A stretch of 64,000 nt of DNA from Manihot esculenta (taxonomy: Eukaryota; Streptophyta; Magnoliopsida; Malpighiales; Euphorbiaceae): contig NC_035175.2 in the NCBI RefSeq assembly GCF_001659605.2, positions 30,351,705-30,415,704 on the forward strand. The letters run 5' to 3'. The stretch's first letter is position 1. Each line of letters starts with the position of its first letter. Under the pieces are notes generated by a model. It was not told where the DNA came from. It worked only from the letters and a program-made list of their open reading frames with translations, and ran no database searches. Of this stretch, positions 33,905 through 45,647 are shown piece after piece. The position numbers were made by a program, and so were the translations under genes.

Positions 33905-34110
33905 GAGGCGGTTCGGGGGCAGGTTCGGCCGCCTAAGTTAAGTTTCGGAGGCAGGACTTTCGGCTTTGGACGCAAGGTTCGGCGGCCGAAGGTGCCGCTG
34001 AAGGTGGTCGACTTTCATCTCTGGAGTCCTCTTTCGGCCGCCGAAGGTTGCCGCCGAAGGTTGCCGCCGAAGGTGACTGATTTTTGGCTTCCGAAAGTAG
34101 CCTCCGAAGG
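33905..34110 (-). repeat. TTCGGC palindrome array in solo LTR D
   Basis: Exact TTCGGCNGCCGAA copies at 33978 and 34033, a near copy at 33923, and tandem GGTTGCCGCCGAA words after 34046. A GACTTTCATCTCTG block also matches element A array 2 (about 9008-9021), so more than the 13-bp word is shared. Confidence 0.8.
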
Positions 34111-34284
34111 TTGCTTTCCTAGTTTTGGCTTCCTTTGGCATTTTTAAGAGCTTTTTCTCCAATTTGTTTCTTCACACCTAATATTTGCAAAACATGATTA
34201 AAACCACAAAATTAGGTAGAATAAGTGCAAATAAACATCAATAAGATCATGAAAATATGGACTAAAATATGCTCTATCAGTTAA

Positions 34285-34786
34285 CAACGAGTATTCTTGT
34301 TATATACACTTCGTACAACCCTTTATTTTTTAGAAAAATTCAAAAGCAAGAGAAAAAATAGAGAGTCAAAGCCAAGAGCCCGGAAATCACCCAAGGTAAA
34401 AACGCTTGGGAGAATCAGGGTTAAAGGCCCAGAAGAAGCAGAATTTTAGGTTAAGTGCAAGGAGAAAACGCAAGAACAAAGCACCCATTTGCAGGATTAA
34501 GGCTAAGAGCCCAGAAGAAATGCAAGTGCCAAAATGCTTGGGGACAAACCCAGGGCTCAAAGAGATCGGAAGATGCACAAAAGCAAACGTGCTCAGAAAG
34601 AGAAGCAAAGCTAAGGAGTCTAGAAGTCAACCTGAAAACTAAAAAGCTAGTCAAAGCTCAAAAGCCAGGAGGACAAGATGAAACTAATTATATCGTACGC
34701 CAATATTCATTGACAAATATTACTCAGTTAATGATGAGTGTTCTCATTACATAGATTTCAAAAATAAGAGAAAGGCTAATAAGTCC
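34285..34786. repeat. Degenerate repeat tract flanking solo LTR D
   Basis: Low-complexity, A-rich words such as AAAGCCAAGAGCCC, AGAAGAAAC and GGGTTAAAG, similar in style to 47843-48420. The block around 34700-34750 (ATTACTCAGTTAATGATGAGTG) resembles the sequence at D's right edge, GTTAACAACGAGTATTCTTG, so D inserted into one copy of a larger repeat. Confidence 0.5.
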
Positions 34787-35310
34787 AAAATCGCCAATAA
34801 GGCCACGAGCCTAAATCTCGAATATCGCTAGTAAGGCCACGAGTCTAAATCTTTAAAATTGCCAGTAAGGCCAAGAGCCTGAATTTTTGAAATTGCCAAT
34901 GAGGCCACAAGGCTGAATCTTGAAAATCGCCAATAATGCCACGAGCCTGAATCTTGGAAATCGCTAGTAAGGCTACGAGCTTGAATTTTAGAAATTGCTA
35001 GTAAGGCTACAAGTCTAAATCTCAAAAATCGCCAGTAAAGCCACGAGCCTGAATCTCAAAAATCACTAGTAAGGCCACAAGCATGAATCCCCAGAATCGC
35101 CAGTAAGGCCACAAGCCTGAATCCCCGAAATTGCCAGTAAGGCCATGAGTTTGAATCTGGAAAATCGTCAATAAAGCCACGAGCCTGAATCCTTAGAATT
35201 GCCAGTAAGGCCAGGAGCTTGAATCTCGAAAATCGCTAGTAAAGCCACGAGGCTGAATTTCCAAAATCGCCAGTAAGGCTACGAGCCTGAATCTTGAAGA
35301 CACCAAGAAA
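34787..35310. repeat. Tandem array, about 34-bp unit, roughly 15 copies
   Basis: Unit of the form GCCAGTAAGGCCACGAGCC followed by TGAATCTCGAAAATC, repeated with about 10-20% differences between units by eye. Tandem arrays like this are known from the untranslated regions of plant Tat/Ogre-type elements; the host element here is not proven. Confidence 0.85.
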
Positions 35311-35784
35311 AGCCAAGAGCTCAAACCATGAAGCTAAGTATCTTGTACAATATAATCCTCATTAACAAACATTATTCAATGGACAACCAACATTCTCGCT
35401 TCGTCTATACTCTGTGCAGGTTTCTATTATTTACAGCAAAATTTTACAAATAAAAGAAAGGCCATAAGGCTAAGTCATAAAATCACTAGTAAGGCCATGA
35501 GCCTAAGAGCTCGGAAACGAAATTAGGACTAATAGTCAACGCCAAAGTCAAGGCTAAGTACCCAAAAGAAATAAAAGAGCAAAAATACCTAGAATAAAAC
35601 AGAGAGCCTAAGAAGCTAGAATAAAAACTAGGACTAAGAGCTCGAAAAATATAAAAAGAAAAAGCGCTCAAATAAAAATTTGAGCAATAAAAACTCAAAA
35701 GACGCTTAAGGCCAAAAAGTCTGGAAAAAGTTGCGTAGCTAAAGAGCTAAAAAAAATCAGGGTTAAAGAGCCTGAGAAAATACT
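35311..35784. repeat. Continuing degenerate repeat tract, cut by element E
   Basis: Words such as ACTAAGAGCTCGAAAA, AAGAGCCTGAGAAAAT; continues after E at 47843. TSD copy ATACT at 35780-35784. Confidence 0.55.
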
Positions 35785-37972
35785 TGTAACGACCCGGAAA
35801 CTGGACCGCTACCGGCGCTAGGATCCAGATCGGCATAAGGCCGCCGGGACCCGTAGCAAGCCTAACATACATCCTGTATACCTGTTAAATCCCATACATG
35901 ATAATTCATAATCAAAACAAACTTTAAACTTTCTCTTTCATTTACCAAGCTTAACCTGTGCATACACAAACTCATAAACATAAAACTCCACACTGGAGCC
36001 CTCATCAAATGCTCCAATGGAGCAACATATCATACATTAAGATTCGTTTACATAAACATCAATAAATCATTTCATTAAAAGATCATGTACCAAAAAGGGA
36101 TTAACCAACATACTAGGGTCAAGCGCAACTCTAAACCTCAATAAACATCATTACATTTCTGTACTATACTTTACATTACATTATTTTCATGTCCACATCT
36201 AGTTATTACATAAGACATGACTTCTTTACTCTTGATGACTTCCTGGTCTATCCTGTACCTGCAAACCTGGAGGTTAAGGGAATGGGGTGAGCTACTAGAG
36301 CCCAGTGAGCAGAATAATAAAACATTATATTTAATTTCATGCTTTCATGAAATGCATCACGTCACAAACAATTCACATTAAAGATGAACTTGTCACCAAT
36401 AGCCCTCTACATTTCCAATAGTGCCAGAACGTGGAATGGGTCCTGGTCTTTCTCTTACATAACATATCATAACATTCTAAGGTGTCAGGGACGTAGAATG
36501 GGTCTTCCTGGACTTTCTCTTATATAGTGCCAAGGACGTAGAATGGGTCTTCCTGGAATTTCGTACCGTAACATCATCATATCATACCATATCATTTCAT
36601 ACGAGGGCTAATGGATCATCCAATGTTCATCCACAACAACAACATATTATGCAATGCAACATATTCGTGAATTCTAATGCAAACAACCTAATATATCTCA
36701 TGGCATTCGTGATGCATGAATCATGCTAAAACTTTCATTATTTGCTTTGAAACATAAAGAGTCATTCTACTCACCTCAGGCTAGCTCTGAAAAGACACTG
36801 AAGCAGCTATCTCACTGCTGGGGTTCTCGGTTCCTCGGGTCCGAACCTACACAGATGGACTCAAATGAGGGACCAAACATTCACGAACATGACTCTAAAT
36901 TACTCCCCAAAAACCCCCTAAAACACCTTAAAACAACCATAGAAAACATGCAAAGGAAGGCTGAACAGGGCACTTTCGGCGGCAGGTTCGGCGGCCGAAA
37001 GTCCCTCCAGAACCGAAACTCAGTCACTTTCGACGGCACCTTCGGCAGCCGAAAGTGGTTCCAGAGCCGAAACTCGTGCATGTTCGGCGACACCTTCGGC
37101 GGCCGAAACTCCTTTCCAGAGCCGAAAGTCCAGCTTTCAGGGGCAGGGTTCGGCAGCCGAAAGCTTGCTTCCACAGGCAGGTTTGGCGGCCGAAAGTCCT
37201 TCGGCTGCCGAACCTGAGTTCTTCCAAGGGGCATAACTCAGCCTCCTCATGCACATTTTGCCTCCCAAACCATTCAAACATGCATTTAGCTATTCTACAA
37301 CATGCATACACAAGCAAATAAGCATATAGGGGTCTCAAACTAACCTAAACCCCAACACAAACACATATAGCAACTCATACAACACACATTATCCATAAAC
37401 TCAACATTAACCTAAACATGCATTTCTACCCCACAACCCCTCAAAACTTATTTAAAACATACTAGAAAGGTAGGATCTAAGCTTACCTCTTGAAGATCGA
37501 GAGGAGAGACGATTCTAACTTGGAGATGGGAGAAATCTAGCTCCTTGGGTCTCCAAGCTCCAAAACTTGATCTTAGCTTCAAAGATCTTCAAAACCAAGT
37601 TAAAACTTGTTAAAACTTGAAAGATTTGAGGAAAATCATCAAAACCAACCATGGGAGGGCATGGACTCACCGTTGGCCGAAAATAGGGGAGAAAGCTCGC
37701 CCATTTTCGGCCATGGGGCCTTTTATAGGTGGCTGGCTAGGCCACCTTCGGAAGCCGAAGGCGACTCCAAAACTCATGTATGTTCGGCGGCCGAACCTGG
37801 ATTTCCCTCTATGGTCTTTTTCATTCAAAACTCAATTTCTTTCTTACTTAAAACCATAAAATACATGAAAACATTTTATAAAAACATGTTTTTACCCTTC
37901 TAGAGGTTTCCGACATCTGAGATTCCACCGGACGGTAGGATTTCCGATACCGGAGTCTAGCTGGGTATTACA
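35785..37972 (-). repeat. Element E 3' LTR (2188 bp)
   Basis: Hairpin array 36420-36560. Palindromes at 36987, 37041, 37095, 37149, 37200 and 37783, among others. TATA in GGCCTTTTATAGGTGG (about 37728, minus orientation). Donor-like GTAAGC at 37486 (minus). Confidence 0.95.
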
Positions 37973-37985
37973 TTCTCCCCCCCTT
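37973..37985 (-). promoter_or_regulatory. Element E polypurine tract
   Basis: TTCTCCCCCCCTT in plus reading, next to the 3' LTR; conserved hairpin at 37988-38009. Confidence 0.9.
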
Positions 37986-38076
37986 AAGAACATTCGTCCC
38001 CGAATGTTCCTCAAACTAGCACATGCATAACATAGCATAAAACGTAAACATACATACAAAACACATAACACTCACC

Positions 38077-41000
38077 TTAGAAGAGATGAGGATATTGCTG
38101 GAGTATGGACTCTCGTGTCTCCCAGGTACACTCTTCAATGTTATGGTGATTCCAAAGGACTTTCACCATCGGGATTTCCTTGTTCCTTAGCTTTCTGATC
38201 TGGGTGTCTAGGATCCGTACTGGCTGCTCAACATAGGTGAGATCTCCAAGGATCTCCACATCAGGCTCACTAAGAACCTTGCCCGGATCCGACACGAACT
38301 TCCGTAACATGGAAACATGGAAAACCGGATGGATTCTCTCCATTGAAGTAGGTAAGTCCAACTTGTACAATACATTCCCAATCTTTTGCAAGATTTCAAA
38401 GGGTCCGATGTACCGTGGAGCTAACTTACCCTTCTTCCCAAACCGAATCACCCCTTTCATAGGAGACACCTTGAGCAATACCAAATCTCCCTCCTGAAAC
38501 TCTACTTGTCTTATGCGGATATCTGCATAACTCTTTTGCCTGCTCACAGCAATCTTGATCCTTTCTCTGATTATGGGCACTACTCTGCTGGTGATCTCTA
38601 CAAGCTCAGGCCCCGCTAAGGCCCTTTCTCCAACTTCCTCCCAACAGATAGGTGACCTGCACTTCCTTCCATACAAAGCTTCATATGAGGCCATCCCTAT
38701 GCTAGCATGATAGCTGTTATTGTAGGCAAACTCCACCATAGGTAGATGCTGCCTCCAAGAACCGCCAAAATCTAGCACACATATTCTGAGCATATCTTCT
38801 ATCGTCTGGATGGTCCTCTCTGATTGTCTGTCCGTCTGAGGATGGAAAGCAGTGCTGAAGTCTAGCCTAGTACCCATAGCATTCTGCAGACTCCGCCAAA
38901 ACCTGGAGGTGAACTGAGGTCCTCTATCAGACACTATTGAAATAGGAGCCCCATGCAACCTGACCACTTCATCAACAAACACCTGCGCCAATTTATCCAC
39001 AGAATAGCCACTCCTAACAGGGGTGAAGTGAGCAGATTTGGTCAGTCTGTCCACAATCACCCATATGGAGTCCAATCTGTTGGACGTTGCCAGTAACCCC
39101 ACCATGAAATCCATAGCTATATTCTCTCATTTCCACTCTGGAATCAGTAGTGGGTTAAGCATTCCAGCCGGCTTCTAGTGTTCCAGCTTCACCCTCTGAC
39201 ATACTTCGCAGGCGGACACGAACTGTGCCACTTCTCTCTTCATAGTTGGCCACCAATAAACTCTTTTCAGATCCTGGTACATTTTGGTGGCTCCAGGGTG
39301 AACACTGTATCTGCCATTATGAGCCTCTCTCATAATGTCTCCCTTCAGACCCACGTCATCTGGTACACACAATCTGTTCCCATAGCGGAGGATCCCTTTA
39401 CTGTCAAATCTGAACTCATCATTCTTGCCTGACTGAACAACCCTGGCAATCTTTACTAACTCTGGGTCCTCGTGCTGTTTCTGAGCCACCTGCTTCAGAA
39501 ACATGGGTGTCACTCTCATCTGAGCTATCAAAGCACCTGTACCAGACAACTCTAACTGCAAACCTTCATTAATGAGCTTATGAAACTCTTTCACTACCGG
39601 TCTTCTTTCTGCTATGATATGGGATAGACTGCCAAGTGATTTCCGGCTAAGGACATCTGCCACAACATTCGCCTTACCCGGATGGTACTGAATTTTACAA
39701 TCATAGTCACTAAGCAGTTCTACCCATCTTCTCTGCCTTAGATTCAACTCCCTCTGACTCAAGATGTACTGCAAACTTTTATGATCAGTAAAGATCTCAC
39801 ATTTTATCCCATAGAGGTAATGCTTCCACATCTTGAGTGCAAAGATCACAGCTGCCATCTCTAGGTCATGAGTAGGATAATTCAATTCATGCCTCTTCAG
39901 CTGCCTAGAAGCATAAGCAATTACCCTTTCATTTTGCATCAACACACAACCTAGTCCCACACGGGACGCATCACAAAACACTGTGAAGTCTTCATTACTG
40001 GTGGGCAGAGCTAACACTGGTGCTGAAGTTAACCTCCTCTTTAGCTCCTCAAAACTCTCTTCACACTGGTCAGTCCACACAAACCTCTGATTCTTCTTAG
40101 TCAGTCTGGTCACAGGAGCTGCAATCTTAGAGAAGTCCTGAACGAACCTTGTAACGACCCGAAAATCGAACTGCTACCGGCGCTAGGATCTAGATCGGCT
40201 TAAGGCCGCCGGGACCCGTAGCAAGCCAAACATTCATCCTGTATACCTGTTTAATCCCATACATGATCAACAATTACATAAAAATTTAAAATTTTCTCAT
40301 TTAATCATTCATTTATTCATTCATTCATTCTTTCATTCATCAAGCTTAACCTGTGCATGCACAAATCATAACATAAAACCTCTCACTGGAGTCCTCATCA
40401 AATACTCCAATGGGGTAACATAACATACATTAAACTTGGTTTACAATAATCATCATTAAATATTTAAGATCATGTACTACAAAGGGATTAACATAATACT
40501 ATGGTCAAGCACAACTCTAACTTCAATAAGCATCATTACATTACATTTCTATACTATACTTTTGCATTACATCATACTCATGTCCACATCTAGCTATTAC
40601 ATAAAACATGACTCTACTCCTGCTGACCTCCTGGTCTACCCTGTACCTGCAAATCTCGGGGTTAAGGGAGAGGGGTGAGCTATAAAGCCCAGTGAGCAGA
40701 ATAATAAAACATTATATTTAGAGTTCATGCTATCATGAAATGCAACATATCACAAACAAATCACATCAAGGATGAATTTGTCACCAATAGCCCTCTACAT
40801 TTCCATTAGTGCCAGAACGTAGAATGGGTCCGGTCTTTCTCTTACATAACATAACATAACATTCCAAGATGCCAGGGAAGTAGAATGGGTCTTCCTGGAC
40901 TTTCTCTTACATAGTGCCAGGGATGTAGAATGGGTCTTCTTGGACTTCCATACCGTATCATCATCATATCATGACATAACATACGAGGGCTAATGGATCA

Positions 41001-44000
41001 CTCAACATTCATCCACATCAACAACATAATATGCAATGCAACATATTCGTGAATTCTAGTGCAAACAACCTATTATATAACATGGCAATTATGATGCATG
41101 AATCATGCTAAAACCTTCATTATTTGCTTAAAAACATAAAGAGTCATTCTACTCACCTTTGGCTAGCTCTAGTGACTCTGAAGCAGCTATCTCACTGCTG
41201 AGGTCCCCGGTTCCTCGGGTCCGAACCTACACAGGTGGACTCAAATGAGAGACCAAACATCCATGAACATGACTCTAAAATACTCCCCAAAAACCCCCTA
41301 AAACACCTTAAAACAATCATAGAAATCATGCAAAAGAGGGCTGAACAGGGCACTTTCGGCGGCAGGTTCGGCGGCCGAAAGGCCCTTCAGAGCCGAAAGT
41401 CATGCACCTTCGGTGGCACTTTCGGCGGCCGAAGGTTCCCTCCAGAGACGAAACTCATGCATGTTCGGCGGCACCTTCGGCGGCCGAAACTCCCTTCCAG
41501 AGCCGAAAGTCCACTTTCGGGGGCAGGGTTCGGCAGCCAAAAGTTGGCCTCCACAGGCAGGTTCGGCGGCCGAAAGAGCCTTCGGCTGCCGAACCTGAGT
41601 TCTTCCCAAGGGCAGAACTCAGCCTCTTTCATGCATAAAAACCTCCCAATCCATTCACACATGCATTTACCTATTCTACAACAAGCAAACTCAAGCCAAC
41701 AAGCATATAGGGGTCTCAAACTAACTTAAACCCCAACCAAAACACATCAAACATGCATAAACAACCCACATTGCTCAAAAACTCAACATAAACCCATAAA
41801 ACTAACAATAACCTAAACATGCATTTCTACCCCACAAAACTCATAAAACTTGTTTAAAACATACTAGAATGGCAGGATCGAAGCTTACCTCTTGAAGATC
41901 TAGAGGAGAAATGATCCTAACTTGGAGATGGGGGAGATCTCAACTCTTTGGTCTCCAAGCTCCAAAACTTGCTCTTTTTCTCAAATATCTTCAAATCAAG
42001 ATAAAACTCGTTAAAACTCTAAAGATCGGAGGAAAAACATCAAAAACGAACTATGGGAGAGCAGGGACTCACCGTGGTTGAAAATGGGGAGAAAACTCGC
42101 CCGTTTCGGCCATGGAGCCCTTTTATAGGGGCTGCCAGACCACCTTTCGGCAGCCTAAAGTGCCTCCAAAACTCATGCAAGTTTGGCGGCCGAACATGAG
42201 GTTCGGCGGCCGAACCTTTGAAACTTTCGGAAGCCTAACTTGCCCCCCTAAACTATCCAATGTTCGGCGGCCGAACCTGGAAATGCCTCCTTGGTCTTTT
42301 TCATTCAAAACTCAATTTCCTTTCTTGCTTAAAACCATAAAATACATTAAAACATTTTATGAAAACATGGTTTTACCCTTCTAGAGGTTTTCGACATCCG
42401 AGATTCCACCGGACGGTAGGAATTCCGATACCGGAGTCTAGCCGGGTATTACAAACCTCCTGTAGTAACCTGCCAAACCCAAAAAACTCTTGATCTCTAT
42501 CACTGTAGTGGGTCTAGGCCAGTTAGCTACAGCTTCTACCTTCTTAGGGTCCACCTCTATTCCATTTTCTGACACAACATGCCCCAAGAATGAAATGCTC
42601 TTCAACCAGAACTCACACTTGGAGAACTTGGCATACAAGCCATGTTCCCTTAAGGTCTGCAAGACTAACCTCAGATGATGGGCATGCTCCTCTGCATTCC
42701 TAGAATACACTAAGATATCATCTATGAAGACAATAACAAAGTGATCCAGATACTGACTGAAAACTCTGTTCATGAGGTCCATGAATGCTGCAGGGGCATT
42801 GGTTAACCCGAACGGCATCACAAGGAACTCATAGTGCCCATATCTAGTTCTGAACGCCGTCTTCGGCACATCCTCTTCTCTTATTCTCAACTGATGGTAC
42901 CCGGATCTCAGATCTATCTTAGAGAAACAACCTGCTCCTACTAGCTGGTCAAATAGATCGTCGATCCTAGGTAACAGATACTTATTCTTGGTAGTGACCT
43001 TGTTCAACTGTCTGTAGTTGATATAAAGTCTAAGGGATCCATCCTTCTTTCTCACAAACAGTACTGGAGCACCCCAAGGTGAGGTACTCAGTCGGATGAA
43101 GCCCTTATCTACCAACTCTTGCAGCTGCTCCTTAAGCTCCTTCAATTCTGCTGGTGCCATCCTGTAGGGAGGGATAGAGATTGGTCTGGTTCCAGGCATC
43201 AACTCTATTTCGAACTCTATCTCCCTAGCAGGTGGTAAACCTGGCAGCTCGTCTGGGAAGACATCTAAAAACTCTCTGACCACGAGCACTGAGGCGGGCT
43301 CTCTAACATGACTATCCAGCTCTCTCACATGAGCTAGAAAACCCTAACAACCCCTCCTGAGCAACCTACGAGCCTGTAGGGCTGATATCAAACCTCTAGA
43401 TGTACCCCTCCTGTCTCCTCTGAAGACAACCTCTGACCCATCCTGACCTCTAAACCTGACTACCTTGTCTCTGCAGTCCAAGGTAGCACCATGGGTAGAT
43501 AGCCAATCCATCCCTAGAATGACATCAAAATCCGTCAAATCTAGAACCACAAGGTCGGCTGGAAGGCATCTACTCTCCACAAACACTGGACTAAACTGGC
43601 AGACTGACTCTGCCACTGACGGGTCACACTTGGGTCCACTGACCCATAGGGGACACTCTAACCCAGAGACCATCAAACCCAACCTCTCGACGGCTCTCGG
43701 AGCAATAAAAGAATAAGATGCACCAGGGTCCATTAAGGCATAAACATCCGAACAACCAATGATGATATTACCTGACACCACGGTGTTTGATGCATTAGCC
43801 TCCTGTTGTGTCATCGTGAAGATCCGTGTTGGAGCTGATGGACCTTCACCCCTGAAACCCGCTGAAGAAGAGGCTGCCCCTCTCCCTCTGCCTCTGCCAT
43901 TGGCCTGAGTCGCGGCTGGAGCTACTGGCTGAGCCACACTACCAGAAGTCATCTGCTGGGACTGTGCCATAAAAGCTGCTCTAGGACACTCCCGTGCCAT

Positions 44001-45374
44001 GTGTCCCTCCTGCCCACATCTGAAGCAGGTTGTCGTCCCAAACTGACATACTCCCTTGTGCGGCTTCCCACACTTCATACATACTGCACTGTCTGCACCT
44101 AAGCTCGAGCCACCCCCTAATCCCAGACCTGACTTTATCTTGCTCCAGAACTTGTTCTTCTTTGACTTCTTAGTGGTATTACCCCACTTTTTACTGCCTG
44201 AAACTGCTGCACTCAAAGAAGAAGGGTCTAACTTTCCTCCACCTGGGGTCTTGGAACCAAAAGGCTGTGCCACAGACTGCTTAACTTTTCCTTCGATTAT
44301 TGCACTAGCCTCCATCCTTCGAGCCATATCCACTATGGCATGGAAACTCTCCCTCTCTGCTAACTGGATCAAGGAGGAATACCTGGAATGAAGCCTTATG
44401 ATATACCTCCTAGCCTTCTTCTGATCTGTGTCAAGATTTTGCCCGGCAAACGGCAACAACTCCGAGAACCTATCTGTGTACTCATCTACACTCATCTCCT
44501 CCATCTGCCTTAGCTGTTCGAACTCAATCATCTTCAACTCCCTTGAGCTATCAGGGAAAGCCCATCCTGCAAACTCATTAGCAAACTCCTCCCATGATAG
44601 GCTATCCAACCTCGGGTTCACATAGTTTTTAAACCACTCTCGGGCCTTCTTGCATTTCAGTGTGAACCTAGCCATATGAATGGCTCTACTGTCATCTGCT
44701 CCTAACTCATCTGTTATCATCTTGACCGTCCTGAGGTACTCAAACGGATCATCACCTGGTTCATACTTAGGAGCATCCAACTTCAAATAGTCAGTCATCT
44801 TGACCATGCTCCCTCCAGATGAGCTAGGTTTAGGTGCTTGGGCTTCTGGGACCATAGGTTCTGCTGGGGGTGGAGGAGGTGCAACATTCCCTGGATTAGG
44901 GTTTGCTGTACCTGGATAGAAAGATGGGGGTGGATACATAGGGTACTGTGAGTATGGTGGGTAGAAAGGTGGGTATGGCATGTAAGAAGGATAAGGGTTA
45001 AAGCTGGGGTAATCCGATGTACCTCCCATCGAATACCCGGGATTCTGTGAAAATGGTGGATATTGGGGTGGTTGAACAAACCTCGAGGCCTGAGTGCCTC
45101 CTTGAGACTCTCCCATGCCCTCTTCAGACATGCTAACACCAAGACTGCCATCCCTCCTCTGATCCACATCCATATCATCCCCCATATCTTCTGACACTCT
45201 ACCTTGAACTGTTCCTCTTCTGCTCATATCAAAAGACCTTCTAGGGTCCCTTGACACTCTCTCCCTACTAGACCTGCAGGACATTGCCCTAGGCAAAGCA
45301 GGAGGACGGGCATCTGTGCCCTCATCCTGAGGTGGTACTCCAGTCAATCGTGCAGATCGACGAGTTCCTCTCAT
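38077..45374 (-). pseudogene. Element E Gag-Pol polyprotein, disrupted by stops and solo LTR F
   Basis: Starts [16 protein letters not shown] at 45374. One open frame covers Gag, the CCHC knuckle and DPGASYSF protease down to 43344, where TAG replaces CAG. RT follows (43328-42454, FIDD present), then solo LTR F splits the codons of the YYRRFV segment. Coding resumes at 40149 with the rest of RT, RNase H (TDHKSLQYI) and the integrase zinc region, then TAG at 39175-39177 (CAG in B) and TGA at 39127-39129 (TGG in B). The integrase core and chromodomain-like end are open to 38077. All three stops can be made by a single C-to-T change on one strand. Confidence 0.94.
40150..42453 (-). mobile_element. 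Solo LTR F (2304 bp)
   Basis: Flanked by AACCT (40145-40149 and 42454-42458). Begins TGTAACGACCCGAAAATCG and ends GGGTATTACA in plus reading. No internal region, so it formed by LTR-LTR recombination after insertion. Palindromes at 41367 onwards and at 42186-42270; hairpin array 40809-40950. Confidence 0.95.
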
Positions 45375-45630
45375 CTTGCTTACTGAAAAACAGAACACAT
45401 CACATAAAACATTAGCATCATATGGTTCATGTGGAAACACATGAACCCGCATCACATACATCACATACACAACATATCATTAATGCACATGCATAAAATC
45501 ATGGCATTTCACATCATTATTCAAGACAGGACTCTACATCCTATCCTAGTGGACATGATTTTCCTATTGTGTTTGCCCTTCTAGAACATCTATGAGCCCG
45601 ACACTCTCTAGGTCCGACCATATGAACCTA

Positions 45631-45644
45631 GGGCTCTGATACCA
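45631..45644 (-). promoter_or_regulatory. Element E primer binding site
   Basis: GGGCTCTGATACCA in plus reading; iMet type. Confidence 0.9.
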
Positions 45645-45647
45645 ATC

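Larger units (their letters stand above)
6626..34279 (-). mobile_element. Solo LTR D (about 1.63 kb once nested elements are removed)
   Basis: On the minus strand it runs from TGATAGAGCATATTTTAG (34279) to CCGCACTGTCA (6626) and is bounded by the 5-bp duplication GTTAA (6621-6625 and 34280-34284). It is split by element B; the D parts are 6626-7079 and 33107-34279. No primer site, polypurine tract or coding sequence is present, so it is a solo LTR. Its ends differ completely from those of A-H, so it belongs to another LTR family, possibly a Tat/Athila-like one. It carries a TATTTAAA box (33642-33651 region) and, upstream of it, a TTCGGC palindrome array (33905-34110) shared with the A-H LTRs. 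Confidence 0.8.

Noticed and set aside
34787..35310. CRISPR-like array of about 34-bp units
   Set aside because: Units are contiguous and diverged with no constant repeat and unique spacer pattern, and the DNA is plant nuclear.
40150..42453. Programmed intron in the E polyprotein
   Set aside because: Ends are LTR ends with a 5-bp target duplication (AACCT), so it is an insertion, not an intron.
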